Assembly: GCA_015143295.1 (NCBI GenBank)
Contig: CM026570.1
Coordinates: forward strand, 22,451,250-22,515,249
DNA length: 64,000 nt
Source: Tetracentron sinense
Lineage: Eukaryota; Streptophyta; Magnoliopsida; Trochodendrales; Trochodendraceae
Direction of reading: 5' to 3'
Part shown: positions 45,006-55,448 of the stretch, piece by piece
Layout: each line of letters opens with the position of its first letter
Numbering within the stretch: position 1 is the stretch's first letter
Program-made: the position numbers and the translations under genes
The notes under the pieces: model-generated
The model's input: only the letters and a program-made list of their open reading frames with translations
Told to the model about the DNA's origin: nothing
The model's database searches: none

Positions 45006-47254
45006 TTCCATTTAAGATCTAGTAACTCGTGAGTGTACCATCTATTTGTCATGTTTGGAGAAGCTTTCCTCTAGGACCCGCTCACTAGTCTTCCCAAGAA
45101 AATGAGCGTAGAGGGGTAGGTGAGTTGCTTTGGTTGAAACGGGTGAATTCTTCGGCATTTGTCTTCCCAAGAAAATTCCTAAGACATGTTATCCATCTAT
45201 TTGAAAAGAAGTGGATAAACGCGTGGTTCCATTACCATTTGAAGCAAGCGCGTGGTAAGTATTCATTTCATTACTACTGAACAATGAAAAACGAGGACAG
45301 TATCCCCCACGAAAATGACAGAATTATAATTAATAAATATTCTTTTAAGAAAAAAAGTTGAAGTATTTACTGTAAAATCGTCACTTATTATTTCACCACT
45401 TAAACAGAATGTCGCAATATTCTTTTTAATTTCTTCCACCAATATTTACAATGTCAACAATACAAATAAGTTCAAAAACAACGTGTCTCCTAATAAAGTT
45501 GTATTATGCTAGTGAGCTAACCATGTAGAATGCTTTATTTTTCTACGCTCTTAGATTTTGGATCTTGTCCGATTGCAATTGTACTTGGGAGAATTTAATC
45601 TCACTCACAAAGTCCTTGTAATTGCTCTTTTAAGGCTATATAGCTTTCCAAAAAGCCATTAATCTAGCTCTAGGACAAGGATGGACAATTGTTGTTTTTG
45701 AGCTTGATTCATAGATATTAGTTTAAACATGCTAGCAGTCCAAGAAATGTATTTTTTTTGAGATTGCAATTGTGGGTAAATTTTTTTTATTTTGATTATA
45801 GGTGATATTAAACACTCTCTTAAGAGCATATCCCTCGTCACCAGCTTAAACACACCCCGCGACAAGGGAATGCCTTTGCCCACAAGTTAGCAAAATTTAG
45901 AACTTCCTCCCACGCAGGCTATCTCCAGCATAATGTAAGAACATTTTGGTAGTTAGACTGTTTTTAGAGCCTCCTAAGTTGTTGAGTGCTACTTCCGTTA
46001 CTTTTTTTTAAAAAAAAACCTTTAGGTTTTAACTCTTAAAATTTATAATTTAAAAAAATTAAAATTAGATTGTTGAGCCCTAATAGTTAATAAATAGTAA
46101 TCACCATTAATATGGATTAAAAAGAACACGCGTTGACGTATGGTGCTATTGAAGTCTCTCGTAATCCATCGTGGTTGAAAATGATCCCAACTCATGCTCT
46201 TTCGGTTGAGTCACTTCATTGACCATATTGGTCTTTATTAAACAAGATTCTTACAAGGATGGCAAGCTTAATGCCTAGCGATAAGTGATTGCATGACACG
46301 CGGCAAGACAATAAAGTATCTTTATCTGTTGTTTGACTTTTGTTTTGAGAATGCCTTGCAAAAATTCCTTTTTATCCTCTCATTCTCATTGATTTCAATT
46401 CAACTTCCAACACATGTCCCCACTAGGCTCTAGCTCAAGCTCATATTTAGGAGACCTGCACATCTTGTTAGTATGGTCCTCCGATTAAGTCTCAAGAGAT
46501 AGTTTTTGCTTCTTAATGTAACAAACACAATCAATAGAGGATTAATAATGCCTTCACTAAATTAAAATAAATAAATAAATCAACTTCACATTTTTACCGT
46601 TTTGTTATAAGTTTATCATTCGTGGTTGAGGAGTGATAGCCTCTGCGTAGATTTTATTTTGTTTCTCCAAACTCTCGTTGTGGGTACAACATCTGGTATT
46701 TGCTACCCTTTCAATTAGTTAAGAAAACAAAAAATTTTAAAAATAAAGTAATAATTTTATATTGGTTCTTAAGATAATTGGAAAAAGAAAGCATCACTTA
46801 CGGTCATCATAGTGAGAAATTGGAAATTGTGTTGGACTAACATTTCTCTTATTCCAATTAACATATTTCTCAAGTTATATGACAGTTTGGTCTCAATTAT
46901 TTTTTTCTTTTCCTCTTTGTCGAGCCTGACATGCTTATAAGAGGTTTATGACGCCCAAATTTGGCCATTGACACACCCTAGATTTCTGCAAGGAATAATA
47001 CCTAATAAGGATGGTAATCTTCCAACACAATATATCAATGGGCTTGATTAAGCAATCAGATCTTCTAGCCATATTAACTCAACTTAATATCATCAAATCC
47101 ATGTAAATATTTTTGAAGATCTCATTTTATGAGAAAAAATGAATGCCAATAACTGTCCAAAAAGATATAATTAATCAACAGATGCTGAATGGATATGAAT
47201 TGTTTTGCCCTTGTGGAGGCCATGCCAATCATGTAATGCATCCAAAGGAGTATC
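45006..47254. other. Intergenic, no gene recognised
   Basis: AT-rich. At 46010-46190 a partial family A foldback repeat is visible (GATTGTTGAGCCCTAATAG, then GAACACGCGTTGACGTATGG). No protein similarity was recognised in the short frames. Confidence 0.4.
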
Positions 47255-47262
47255 CCTCCATT

Positions 47263-47484
47263 CAGGGGCGGAGCCACATGGGGCTAGGGGAGCTTGAAGC
47301 CCCCTCTTAAATTTTGAAAAAAATAATAATCCTATACTATTAATATTAATAGGGGCGTAGCCTAGAAGAAAGACTCAAACAAACGCGAAGACCCATGAAC
47401 TTGACCCTCAAAAAAAATTGGGGAACTACGCCCAAACCCCCATTGTTAGCCCCCGTAAGATAATCGTGACTTCGTCCCTGCCTA
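47263..47484. mobile_element. hAT-type MITE with 8-bp TSD CCTCCATT
   Basis: 222 bp flanked by CCTCCATT at 47255-47262 and 47485-47492. The left end CAGGGGCGGAGCCACATG and the right end (ACTTCGTCCCTG, inverse CAGGGACGAAGT) are inverted. 8-bp TSDs and CAGGG ends are hAT features. Non-coding, so mobilised in trans. The open frames across it are accidental. Confidence 0.8.
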
Positions 47485-47688
47485 CCTCCATTCGAACCAT
47501 GGGATCTAATCTTTTCAACCGGATAATCTTAGCCACCGGATCCTTTAGATGGATATCAACTGTTTTGCGTATCCTTCTCTTGGGCACGTTACAAAGCAGT
47601 TCTGGCTGGAGTACTTCAATAGGGTCAAGGCAAAATAGTAGTGTGCGGAAATTTGGGAATATCAACTTACTAGGATGATGTTCCACGG

Positions 47689-47860
47689 ACACATCAGGGC
47701 TTTGTCCCAGTGGTAGTATATTCCCTGCTTTGGGGGGAGATATCGGGTTCCATTCCTAAGAGGGTAGGAGTTTGTATATACTCTCCACCTACCCAACTGA
47801 ACAGATACTAACACCTAACTAGCGTTGCGGCCTAAACATATATATCGAACCAAAAAAAAA
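47689..47860 (+). mobile_element. SINE family 2, full copy with 16-bp TSD
   Basis: 172 bp flanked by perfect copies of GGATGATGTTCCACGG (47673-47688 and 47861-47876). Internal pol III promoter: A-box-like TTGTCCCAGTGG near 47702 and a B box GGTTCCATTCC at 47746-47756, which fits GGTTCNANNCC exactly. The 3' end reads GCGTTGCGGCCTAAACATAT and closes with a run of nine A. Such a SINE is copied by LINE machinery. The long perfect TSD indicates a recent insertion. Confidence 0.9.
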
Positions 47861-48177
47861 GGATGATGTTCCACGGGATGGAACCTGTGTCCTTAACTAC
47901 CCTTTCACAAGGTTGTTGGTGTCAACTACTCAACATATTTGCAAAATTAATACTTTATCCTCACTGACCTCATATTGCATAGCGTGTCTCTCTCACTTTC
48001 TCTGTGGACACTTTCTCTGTGGCCTGGGATCGAATCTCCGGGACGGTATAACCTGTGTTAGGAGCATGCCTTAAAAAAATATCATTTAATTATTTAATAA
48101 GACATAGTCTGGAGGTTCCTAATTTTTTAAGAAAATATTTTATAGTATACATTATATCTATTGATTTGAATCTTAAT

Positions 48178-48365
48178 ATGATGCGGAGCTATGCTTCACC
48201 AGAGCTCCCCTTTTGCATTGAACTGACTACAGTTCTGTAATTATGAGGAAACAGAAATACCAGTGTTTTCAACAATTATAGAACTACTACCGGACATTAC
48301 CTTGAAATGGGAAGCTCCGCTTCACGTCTGGAACCAAAGCTCCGAGCTCTGCTCATATTCGTCTT
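48178..48365. mobile_element. Foldback MITE family B copy 2
   Basis: Left arm GATGCGGAGCTATGCTTCAC then CAGAGCTCC; right arm the inverse, GGAAGCTCCGCTTCACG and AAAGCTCCGAGCTCTGCTC. The centre is rich in AATTAT. About 188 bp. Confidence 0.65.
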
Positions 48366-48639
48366 TTGGTAAACTCAATCATACCACAAGGCAATGACTG
48401 AAGGCAAATACAAGGAAATACTCTACTCATATTCATACTACTAATTTTAAGCAATTTTTTTTCGAATCATTTCAAACATTTATATAAGGTACCCGTGAGA
48501 TATGTATGAAATGTACGTATGGGATGACCTCTGAACTTAGTCCTCAAATTTGTATTTATTTTTGGATTAGGGGTTATTATGGGAAATCACAACACCCACC
48601 TGAGAGACTCGATCCCAGATTCACCCTCCTCAAACTAGG

Positions 48640-48835
48640 GGCGGGGAGGGGCTTTTTTTTTATATATTTTCTTAATGGTTTGGTATGAAATAGTGGCCCC
48701 TCAAATTTTTTAAATTATTTTAGTATAGTTGGGGCCCCCAAATTTCTTTGTCTTATATATGTAATGCCCCCCTCTACCCCCAAATTTCTTGTCATATATA
48801 TAGTGAGCCCCCAATGGAGTCCGGTTATGCCCTTG
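48640..48835. repeat. GCCCCCAAATTTC-type repeat fragment
   Basis: Three repeats of GCCCCCAAATTTCTT-like text between AT tracts, similar to the interior of plant CAGGGGCGGA-type MITEs. Incomplete. Confidence 0.35.
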
Positions 48836-49085
48836 AGGTTGCCACATGTCCCTATCCCTATTGACACCCCTTAACTAAGGTTAAAATTTACCCAGATTCA
48901 CCTACTTATCCTTAGTGTTTAGAAAAAAAATACTAAATTGTTTTTAACCTTAGGTGCTAGTGAATTTTAACTAGAGTTTGAAAACAAATTAATATTTTTT
49001 TTTATAAAAAACAACCAAGTATAGGTGAGCGAATCCTAGCCACAGTGAAGGGGTATCAATAGGGACACATGGCGACCACAAGGGC
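48836..49085. mobile_element. Foldback MITE family A copy
   Basis: Left arm GTTGCCACATGTCCCTATCC and right arm AATAGGGACACATGGCGACC are inverted, with AGGTTAAAATTTACCCAG matched by the diverged inverse further right. About 250 bp, the clearest foldback of this family here. Confidence 0.7.
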
Positions 49086-49214
49086 ACTACCGAGAAAAAA
49101 AATTTCATAAAAAAAATACCCCAAATTTTTTTCCTTGGGAGCTACGCCCTCGAACCCCCAAGTTCCGTTAGTTTTTTTTATACGTGTACTTCAGTCCCCC
49201 CCCCTCCCCCAACT

Positions 49215-49280
49215 CCTCCTCCTAAGGAGGGGATATACTAAGGAGGGGATATACTACCACTGGGCTAGTCTCATGGTGTG
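49215..49280 (-). mobile_element. SINE family 2 fragment
   Basis: On the minus strand GCCCAGTGGTAGTATATCCC (A-box region) is present; the rest is missing, and the segment GGAGGGGATATACTA is duplicated. A 5' fragment. Confidence 0.55.
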
Positions 49281-49624
49281 TCTCAAAACATATTTCTTAC
49301 GGCCTACGCTTCTAAACTCTCCCATACTCATAGGACCCAAAATATTTCGTATCTTCCTAATCATTCGACACAAACCTATAAACAATTATTGACATTAACA
49401 CTCGACCATCGCTTGTCTCCTTTACACGAAAATTCTTGTGCTAGCTAATTTAACTATTAATAGTAGATAAATAATGTCTTGTACTAAAAACAAATAAGTT
49501 TCATAATTTAATTATGTACTTTTATTCATTCTTTTTTATCTGTCCTATCTCAATTAATTTATATTGGCACAACAAATTTTATTACGTAATTTTTAATCTA
49601 TTGGCCGAAGGTGACAACGGATTG

Positions 49625-49735
49625 ACATCAACCCCCCCCTAAGGGATATGAGTTGTAAGAACTCCAATGCCGAGCTAACCTCTAACATACGGATTGTACT
49701 AATATAGTAAATGATGACTTTACCCAAAAAAGAAA
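49625..49735 (+). mobile_element. SINE family 1, copy 3 (partial)
   Basis: Matches the 3' half of the family: GTTGTAAGAACTCCAATGCC, then CTAACATACGGATTGTACTA and AGTAAATGATGACTTTA. Confidence 0.55.
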
Positions 49736-49838
49736 ACCGACAAAAAAAAATATGACATAACTTATCTGCACTAACATAGTAAATGGTGAAGTCAGACAAA
49801 TTGAGTATTTGCGCTCTATTAGAAGTATATTTTAGAAA

Positions 49839-49960
49839 TGGGAGGGGTGTGGCCTTCCAAGGGTGGAGGTACGGGGATCGAAAGAGTAAGAGTTGCAAGA
49901 GCTCCACTGCCCTAGCTAATTTTTGACCGGTTGACTGTATTAAATGATATCTCATTCCAT
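49839..49960 (+). mobile_element. SINE family 1, copy 4
   Basis: Contains GGAGGGGTGTGGCCTTCC, the B-box-like GGGGATCGAAA, AGAGTTGCAAGAGCTCCACT and TTAAATGATATCTC. The tail region is replaced by the following AT microsatellite. Confidence 0.6.
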
Positions 49961-49972
49961 ATGGGATAAAAA

Positions 49973-49974
<2 letters not shown>

Positions 49975-50015
<41 letters not shown>
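49975..50015. repeat. (AT)n microsatellite
   Basis: About 20 dinucleotide repeats without interruption after 49977. It generates a Tyr-Ile-rich pseudo-ORF on the minus strand. Confidence 0.9.
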
Positions 50016-50019
<4 letters not shown>

Positions 50020-50449
50020 CGGAAACTGACATAAGCATTGAATCTTTTATTTTTTGTCAAGAATCTATTTTATATTTTATTTTGTTTTAAGAAAAAAAGT
50101 CGGTGTAAATAATATCACGAACCAACAACATTGATAGTGGCATTAGAGTTATTGTATCACCGACAAAAGGACATTTGCGTAACAATATCCAGTATCACGG
50201 GAACCGTTCCGCTTACCTAATAAAACTAACTTCCGTAATACAGTTGAATTAAGGCGAAAAATGTCCACCGTCACCCTGAGCTTACTAACTTGAGTTTAAA
50301 TATGAAGTTTGAACCCCAGCTCTAGGGATATTTTAGGAATTACAAAAATAATATGGCATAAATGTCCTATTATTTTGTAATTCCTAAAATACTTCTCTTA
50401 CAATGTAAACTTTTGAAACTTACATGCGCAACCGCATACATCTCTATGT

Positions 50450-50720
50450 GGGTGGAGCCAGGATTTTGTTGCAGGGGGTTTAACAATGGGGTTCGGGCGT
50501 AGCCCCCGAAATTTTAGTTCAAGGGTCATGTTCATGGGTCATTGCGTCTGTATGCATCCGTTTTTATAGAATATTCTCTTTTTCCCAAGAGTTTAGGGGG
50601 CTAGAGCCCCGTCCACCCCGGCTCCGCCCCTCCCTAGCTACACCCCTTTGAATACAATAGGAAATTTTCAATTTTTCAAAATTTTAGGGGAGTTCAGCCC
50701 CCTGGCTCCATGTGGCTCTG
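50450..50720. mobile_element. MITE-like element with GGAGCC/GGCTCC ends
   Basis: Left GTGGGTGGAGCCAGGATTTT and right GGCTCCATGTGGCTCTGTCC are roughly inverted; the inside has GGGGTTCGGGCGTAGCCCCC and CCCCGGCTCCGCCCCTCCC, probably two related copies fused. TSD not clean. Confidence 0.45.
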
Positions 50721-52226
50721 TCCCTATCTATGTCCATTACTCGAATCAAAGCTAGATGATTCAGAACCAATTAGTATGCATAACTTGAAGAGGAATAGTC
50801 ACCTACTCAGCTCGAAGCCCCTGCAAACTATGGTTAGTTTTAATTTTCGTGATTAGATTTTTTTAAAAAAAAAACTCAGGTTACATGCTTTAATTCTAAG
50901 AATTAGTGAATCTTAATTACAATTAACGAAAGTATAAAAGGGATACTCGGTACAAAAAGGGCGAGACAGTCTCCTTAGATTGAGGTAAATATTTTCCTAA
51001 CTTGAATTAGGTGTAGCAACAGCTTGTTGTGTTGGGTGTTGAATCCTACAATGAACTGAGTCCTGACGTGACCACCCTATTTTAGAATCAGGATACTAGC
51101 CTTCATCTCTCGAGAAATCAACTTTACTGGAGTCCATCATTTGTGCAATCGAATAAAGCAATATAATGAATTTTCTAAGACGCCAGTGATGCTTTAACCA
51201 GCTGTACAAATAATCTATAAAACAATACATAGTTACATTATCCTTTTTCCGACAAATTTTGTTTTGAACGATTAAGCGTAGCATTCCTTGCATAAATATC
51301 CCAATCCAAAATAATTGTAGGGGTGATATCTTAACCTATATGACTTAGTGAAAGAAGTTGCATAACTGACCAAACTTAATGGTCGATTTGCAACCATAGA
51401 CTATCTTAAGTCTAATGCATGAATATGTATTGATAAGCAAAGACATGTATTGATTTTTGGTTGAGAATAGAAAATGCCGGAGCGTCCTTAATTGTCTCTG
51501 TTGCATCATTTGTTTCGATGTAAAATAAGGAAAAATAAATTAATTCCGTAGAAATTATTAATTATGTATGTTTGTTTGTACATAAAACCTTCTGCAAGTA
51601 AAATATTTCTGTAAGTAAAATGTTTTATGGAAAATGAACCACTTTTTCAGAAAATGACTTACATTTCAAAAACTCGTAAGTTATTTTTCCGTAAAATGTC
51701 AATCTCTTTATAAATATCTTAACATTTATAAAAATACATTTATTCATAATTATTTATTTATATATTTTTATTTTTCTTATTTTCCTATTTTATTAAAAAA
51801 AAAATTCACCTTATTTTCAAGAATGCAACAAAACAACAAAAACTGAATAAAAGAACTCATATTTTATCATAAAAGTTTTTCTTTCGTAAATGAAAACAAA
51901 GAAAAAGTAAGAGCAACGCCATATTTTTCCTATTTCTATACAAAAGAGTTACCATCTCAATTACTGAATCTCCTAATGTGAGACTCAACATTAAGATGCC
52001 TACCATAACTGCCAAGCCTATTGTCCGATTAGGGGGATCAAGCAAGGATGCCCCTTGTCACCCGCTTGCTGAAAAGTAGAAAAGAAAGCTCAACCGATGG
52101 TTGCAGGTGAAGCGAAAGGATTGCTTCTCACTCTAGAAATATGAGCGTTGAACCTGCAGACGACACCATTCTTCTGGGTGAAGCAAGATAGGATAGCTAA
52201 TTAGAAGAGAAGAGAACATTATATAT
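50721..52226. other. Intergenic, no gene recognised
   Basis: AT-rich. A partial family A repeat lies at 50830-50960 (TTAGTGAATCTTAATTACA). No coding signal. Confidence 0.4.
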
Positions 52227-53677
52227 ATATATGTGGGAAATGAAATATTTTAAGTAGGATTCACCTTAATTTATATATATATACTAGTAAATGTGCACGT
52301 GCTTTGCACGTATTACTTTTTTTATTAAAACATAATTATTTATTATAAAAATAATAATTATATATAAGAGTGTTAAGACTCCAAAAATTAAAACAAAAGA
52401 AAAAGAATATATATATATATATACACATACAGTTCATGCACCATATTATGCGGCCACACCAACCATGGGACTCCGGAATGTAGCTTAGTCTCTCTACTCC
52501 CAGATCAACTTGGATGTGATCTCGTCAAATTCTGGAACATAATCATGATATACAAGAGAAGAAAATACTTATATAGAATTGCTCTCACCAAAACCTGTTA
52601 TCAAATCATTAAAACCAAACACATCTTTATCTTCTTCCCTTACCTCATCTTGCTTGAACTATTTGATTCCGTATTTGTATTACTGAAATTCCCAATAAGG
52701 TCGTCATACGGAACACTTTATTTTTTTCCACAAAATAGTTTTTACTGGTTCAGGAAAAAAAAATTATATGAAAATATTGACAATCAACCACATAACTCAC
52801 ATCACCCATTTATGACTAGGGAGAGACATGGTCACAAAATTTAGGAAGTCTAAAAAAGATCCATCTTTAACATTTTTCTGGTTTAATGATAAAAAGATGT
52901 TCTAATACACTTTCTCTAGTTTAAGGATGAATAAGATATCATAATAATTATGAAATTAGATGTACTGCCTACTAATTTATCAAGCCTCAAGAGGACACTG
53001 TTATTTGACGCTCATTAGATCAACTACACCAATAAAATGACCACAAAATAAGAAGATGAAGATAATTAAACCTTATGATAAGGACCAACCTACGGACTTC
53101 ACTAAATAGTTTCCTATTCTGATCCCAATGAATGGATACCTTCACTCTATAAATTCGGATTGATCCTATGACTTTTCCATTGCAAATTTGCAAAACATGG
53201 ATCAGAACCTGTAAATAGAAGGCCAAAACCCTGATAGGAAGAAGATGACTTTTACTTAAGAGTCCTTCATAGGATATAAAGATTGCCTAGCTAGTTAGGA
53301 GATGTTTGTAAACAGCAAATCTTCTAAACTCACATGTGTATATCTAAAAACTAAATCAAATGGAGTTTTCTCATCACATATGTATCGTAAATAGAATTTT
53401 AATTTAAATAGGATATTGTTAATAGAATTCTAATTTATTCATTATTTACATAGAATGTTATTAATGAAATTTCTAATAATCATAATATCTCTAAGAACCA
53501 CTATAAAAATTATTCATAAACTTCTCTCTTTATTTATTAATATAATATTTACTTTATTAACAATAAAGTAAAGTGAAGGTTAATTATGCCTACATAAAGT
53601 TTAGGTTACTACTTGTACTTTAATTAATAGAATAATATATGTGGGAAATGAAATATTTTAAGTAGGATTCACCTTAA
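52227..53677. repeat. 1.37-kb segment between 43-bp perfect direct repeats
   Basis: The 43-bp sequence starting ATATATGTGGGAAATG and ending GGATTCACCTTAA occurs without change at 52227-52269 and 53635-53677. The enclosed segment begins in AT repeats followed by ACTAGTAAATGTGCACGTGC, a common plant dispersed-repeat phrase, and is otherwise AT-rich. Its only frames are short (52545-52844 plus, 53020-53226 minus) and not recognised. No LTR, TIR or A-tail is obvious. Confidence 0.75.
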
Positions 53678-53889
53678 AATTATTTATCCAATAATACCCT
53701 TTTAGCGGCAGTTAAGGCCCAAAGGGTGCCGCATCCTCCTAATTTTTTTATATAGGTAATATGATACATTTGTCCAATAATGGGTGGCAATTTCTGATCT
53801 AACCCGTCGGCTAGACTTTTATTGCTCGTAATTGAGATAGTAAGTCCGTCGGTCGGTTTCCGATTAGATTTCTTCAACTCGTTGTATAA

Positions 53890-53935
53890 TTGGGTTGGGT
53901 TGTGTTTGGTTTGGTTTGGTTTGGTTTGGTTTAGC
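53890..53935 (+). repeat. (GGTTT)n microsatellite
   Basis: Five or more GGTTT units in a row preceded by GGGTTGGGTTGTGTTT. Confidence 0.85.
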
Positions 53936-54765
53936 CTCTAAGGACCATCGTAATACATTTAATAATAATTATTATAAAGGTACTATATGTTATAATTTTA
54001 GGTGCATATTATTAAGCTTTTTAATTTAGACACAAAATTATTTTTCCATATATAAAACGAGGGTTGAAGTCTCCACTACTCGTCCATAGATAGTCGGCCA
54101 GCCCGTAGGCCTGGAAAGCTCATAAACCCGACTTATAAGTGGGTCCTACAAACACAATGGAAAGCAACTGGGTTTCCGGGTCGGGTCATAAATGCTACAT
54201 CTTACCAAATGAAAAATGCTAGCCATACTCTCATATGATAAAAAAAAATTAGATATTCTTATTAATAAAACAACACGTTTCAGGTTAGAACAACTTTAAA
54301 ATTTTAAAAACTTTTACTATAGAAAGAAGCTTTAATTGGGGAGATAATCCGAGCTCCTAATATATGCCTTGTAACAAGGACAATCTGAAAATTATAAAAA
54401 TTAGAGTAGAAATTTATATCTAATTCTTAAGGAGTACTAGTCCTATCTTCGGCTGAGGTGTAGACTATTGCTCTTTGCCTCCGCAAAACCCATTTAGTTG
54501 CCTTAAATTATGGTTAAAAAATTTTAATTCTGATGATTAATATTTTTTTCAAAAAAAATTTAAGTTCAGATGTATTTAAGCATATAAGTACTGAAAAAAT
54601 ATTTCATTAATCCATAAAGCTGTTGAGATAGTACTCATTAAAAACAGTGTTTTATAAAATTAAATAAATAATTTGTTACTATTTATTTTAATCATTTTTT
54701 AACATTAAATTAGGAAAAAGAAAACTAAAGGTACCCTTATTTTAACTAGTTTAAATACAAAGAGA
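53936..54765. other. Intergenic, no gene recognised
   Basis: AT-rich sequence without gene signal; GGGTCGGGTCATAAATG at about 54180 recalls hAT-type repeats. Confidence 0.35.
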
Positions 54766-54950
54766 AGTTCTGCTTCACCACGTTGAATTGAACTTCCCTT
54801 TTTACACTATCACTGTAATAATTTTGTAATTATAATGTATTACAAAATTACCTCAACCTCCGTCAGTAATTATAAATATGTCATAGCTATAGTGTGCAAA
54901 GAGATCTCTGACTCAAAAAAAATTAATCTCTATTTTAATTTAGTTGTAAG
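54766..54950. mobile_element. Foldback MITE family B copy 3
   Basis: Left arm AAGTTCTGCTTCACCACG then CTTCCCTTTTTACACTATCA; the right arm is the diverged inverse ending GTGTGCAAAGAGATCTCTGA. Lies about 500 bp upstream of the PUB9-like start codon. Confidence 0.55.
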
Positions 54951-55244
54951 AATATCCTGTTAAAATAACTACACGTGCTGCTTTATTTGGAGAGTATGAA
55001 GCGTGACAGCATGACTTAGCATTCCTCGTGGAAAATAAAAGTCGTAGTATAATAAGAAAAATGGATCCGGAACCCGTATAAGAAATTCTCCAAAAGAAGG
55101 CCAAAAATTAATGGGCATGCATGACGAGTAATAAGGAGCTTCCATCGGCGTAGTTGCCAGCTGTGCGGCCACGGATTCCATGATTGCAACAAAGTTGAAT
55201 TGTGGGGCCCACAATCAAAGATCAAAGAAGAATTCATATGAGAG

Positions 55245-55340
55245 AAAGAGAGAGAGTATCAAAATGCCAAATGGAGAAGTGAAACCATTTTAGTGAGAGA
55301 GAGAGAAGAGAGAAGGTGAGAAAGGAAGAGAGAAATGCAG
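55245..55340 (+). promoter_or_regulatory. GA-rich 5' leader of the PUB9-like gene
   Basis: GAGAGA/GAAAGAGAGAGA tracts about 100-200 bp upstream of the start codon. Such tracts are typical of plant 5' UTRs and core promoters and can bind GAGA-binding (BBR/BPC) factors. No clear TATA box was seen, so the transcription start is not placed. Confidence 0.5.
55264..55293 (+). CDS. Possible uORF 1 (9 codons)
   Basis: ATG at 55264 encodes MPNGEVKPF and stops at TAG 55291-55293. It counts only if transcription starts upstream of 55264, which cannot be told from sequence. Confidence 0.3.
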   Translation: MPNGEVKPF

Positions 55341-55397
55341 AAACAGAGAAATCGGATTCTCCTTTGTATTCTCAGAAGAAACGGAGAATCGTTTTAA
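55335..55397 (+). CDS. Possible uORF 2 (20 codons)
   Basis: ATG at 55335 and TAA at 55395-55397 give a 20-residue basic peptide (start MQKQRNRILL), ending 51 bases before the main start codon. It may lower translation of the main frame. Conservation is unknown. Confidence 0.4.
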   Translation: MQKQRNRILLCILRRNGESF

Positions 55398-55448
55398 AAA
55401 TTCTTTGATTTTCGATTCTTCTTCATTTTCTTCGAGATCTTCGAAGAA

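Noticed and set aside
47418-47692. Overlapping plus and minus frames of 86-88 codons
   Set aside because: They run across a hAT MITE end and anonymous flank; no protein similarity.
49593-50060. 155-codon minus-strand frame
   Set aside because: It owes its length to the (AT)n microsatellite and SINE fragments.
53020-53226. Minus-strand frame of 68 codons considered as a captured exon
   Set aside because: No recognisable domain, no splice context; left as unknown.
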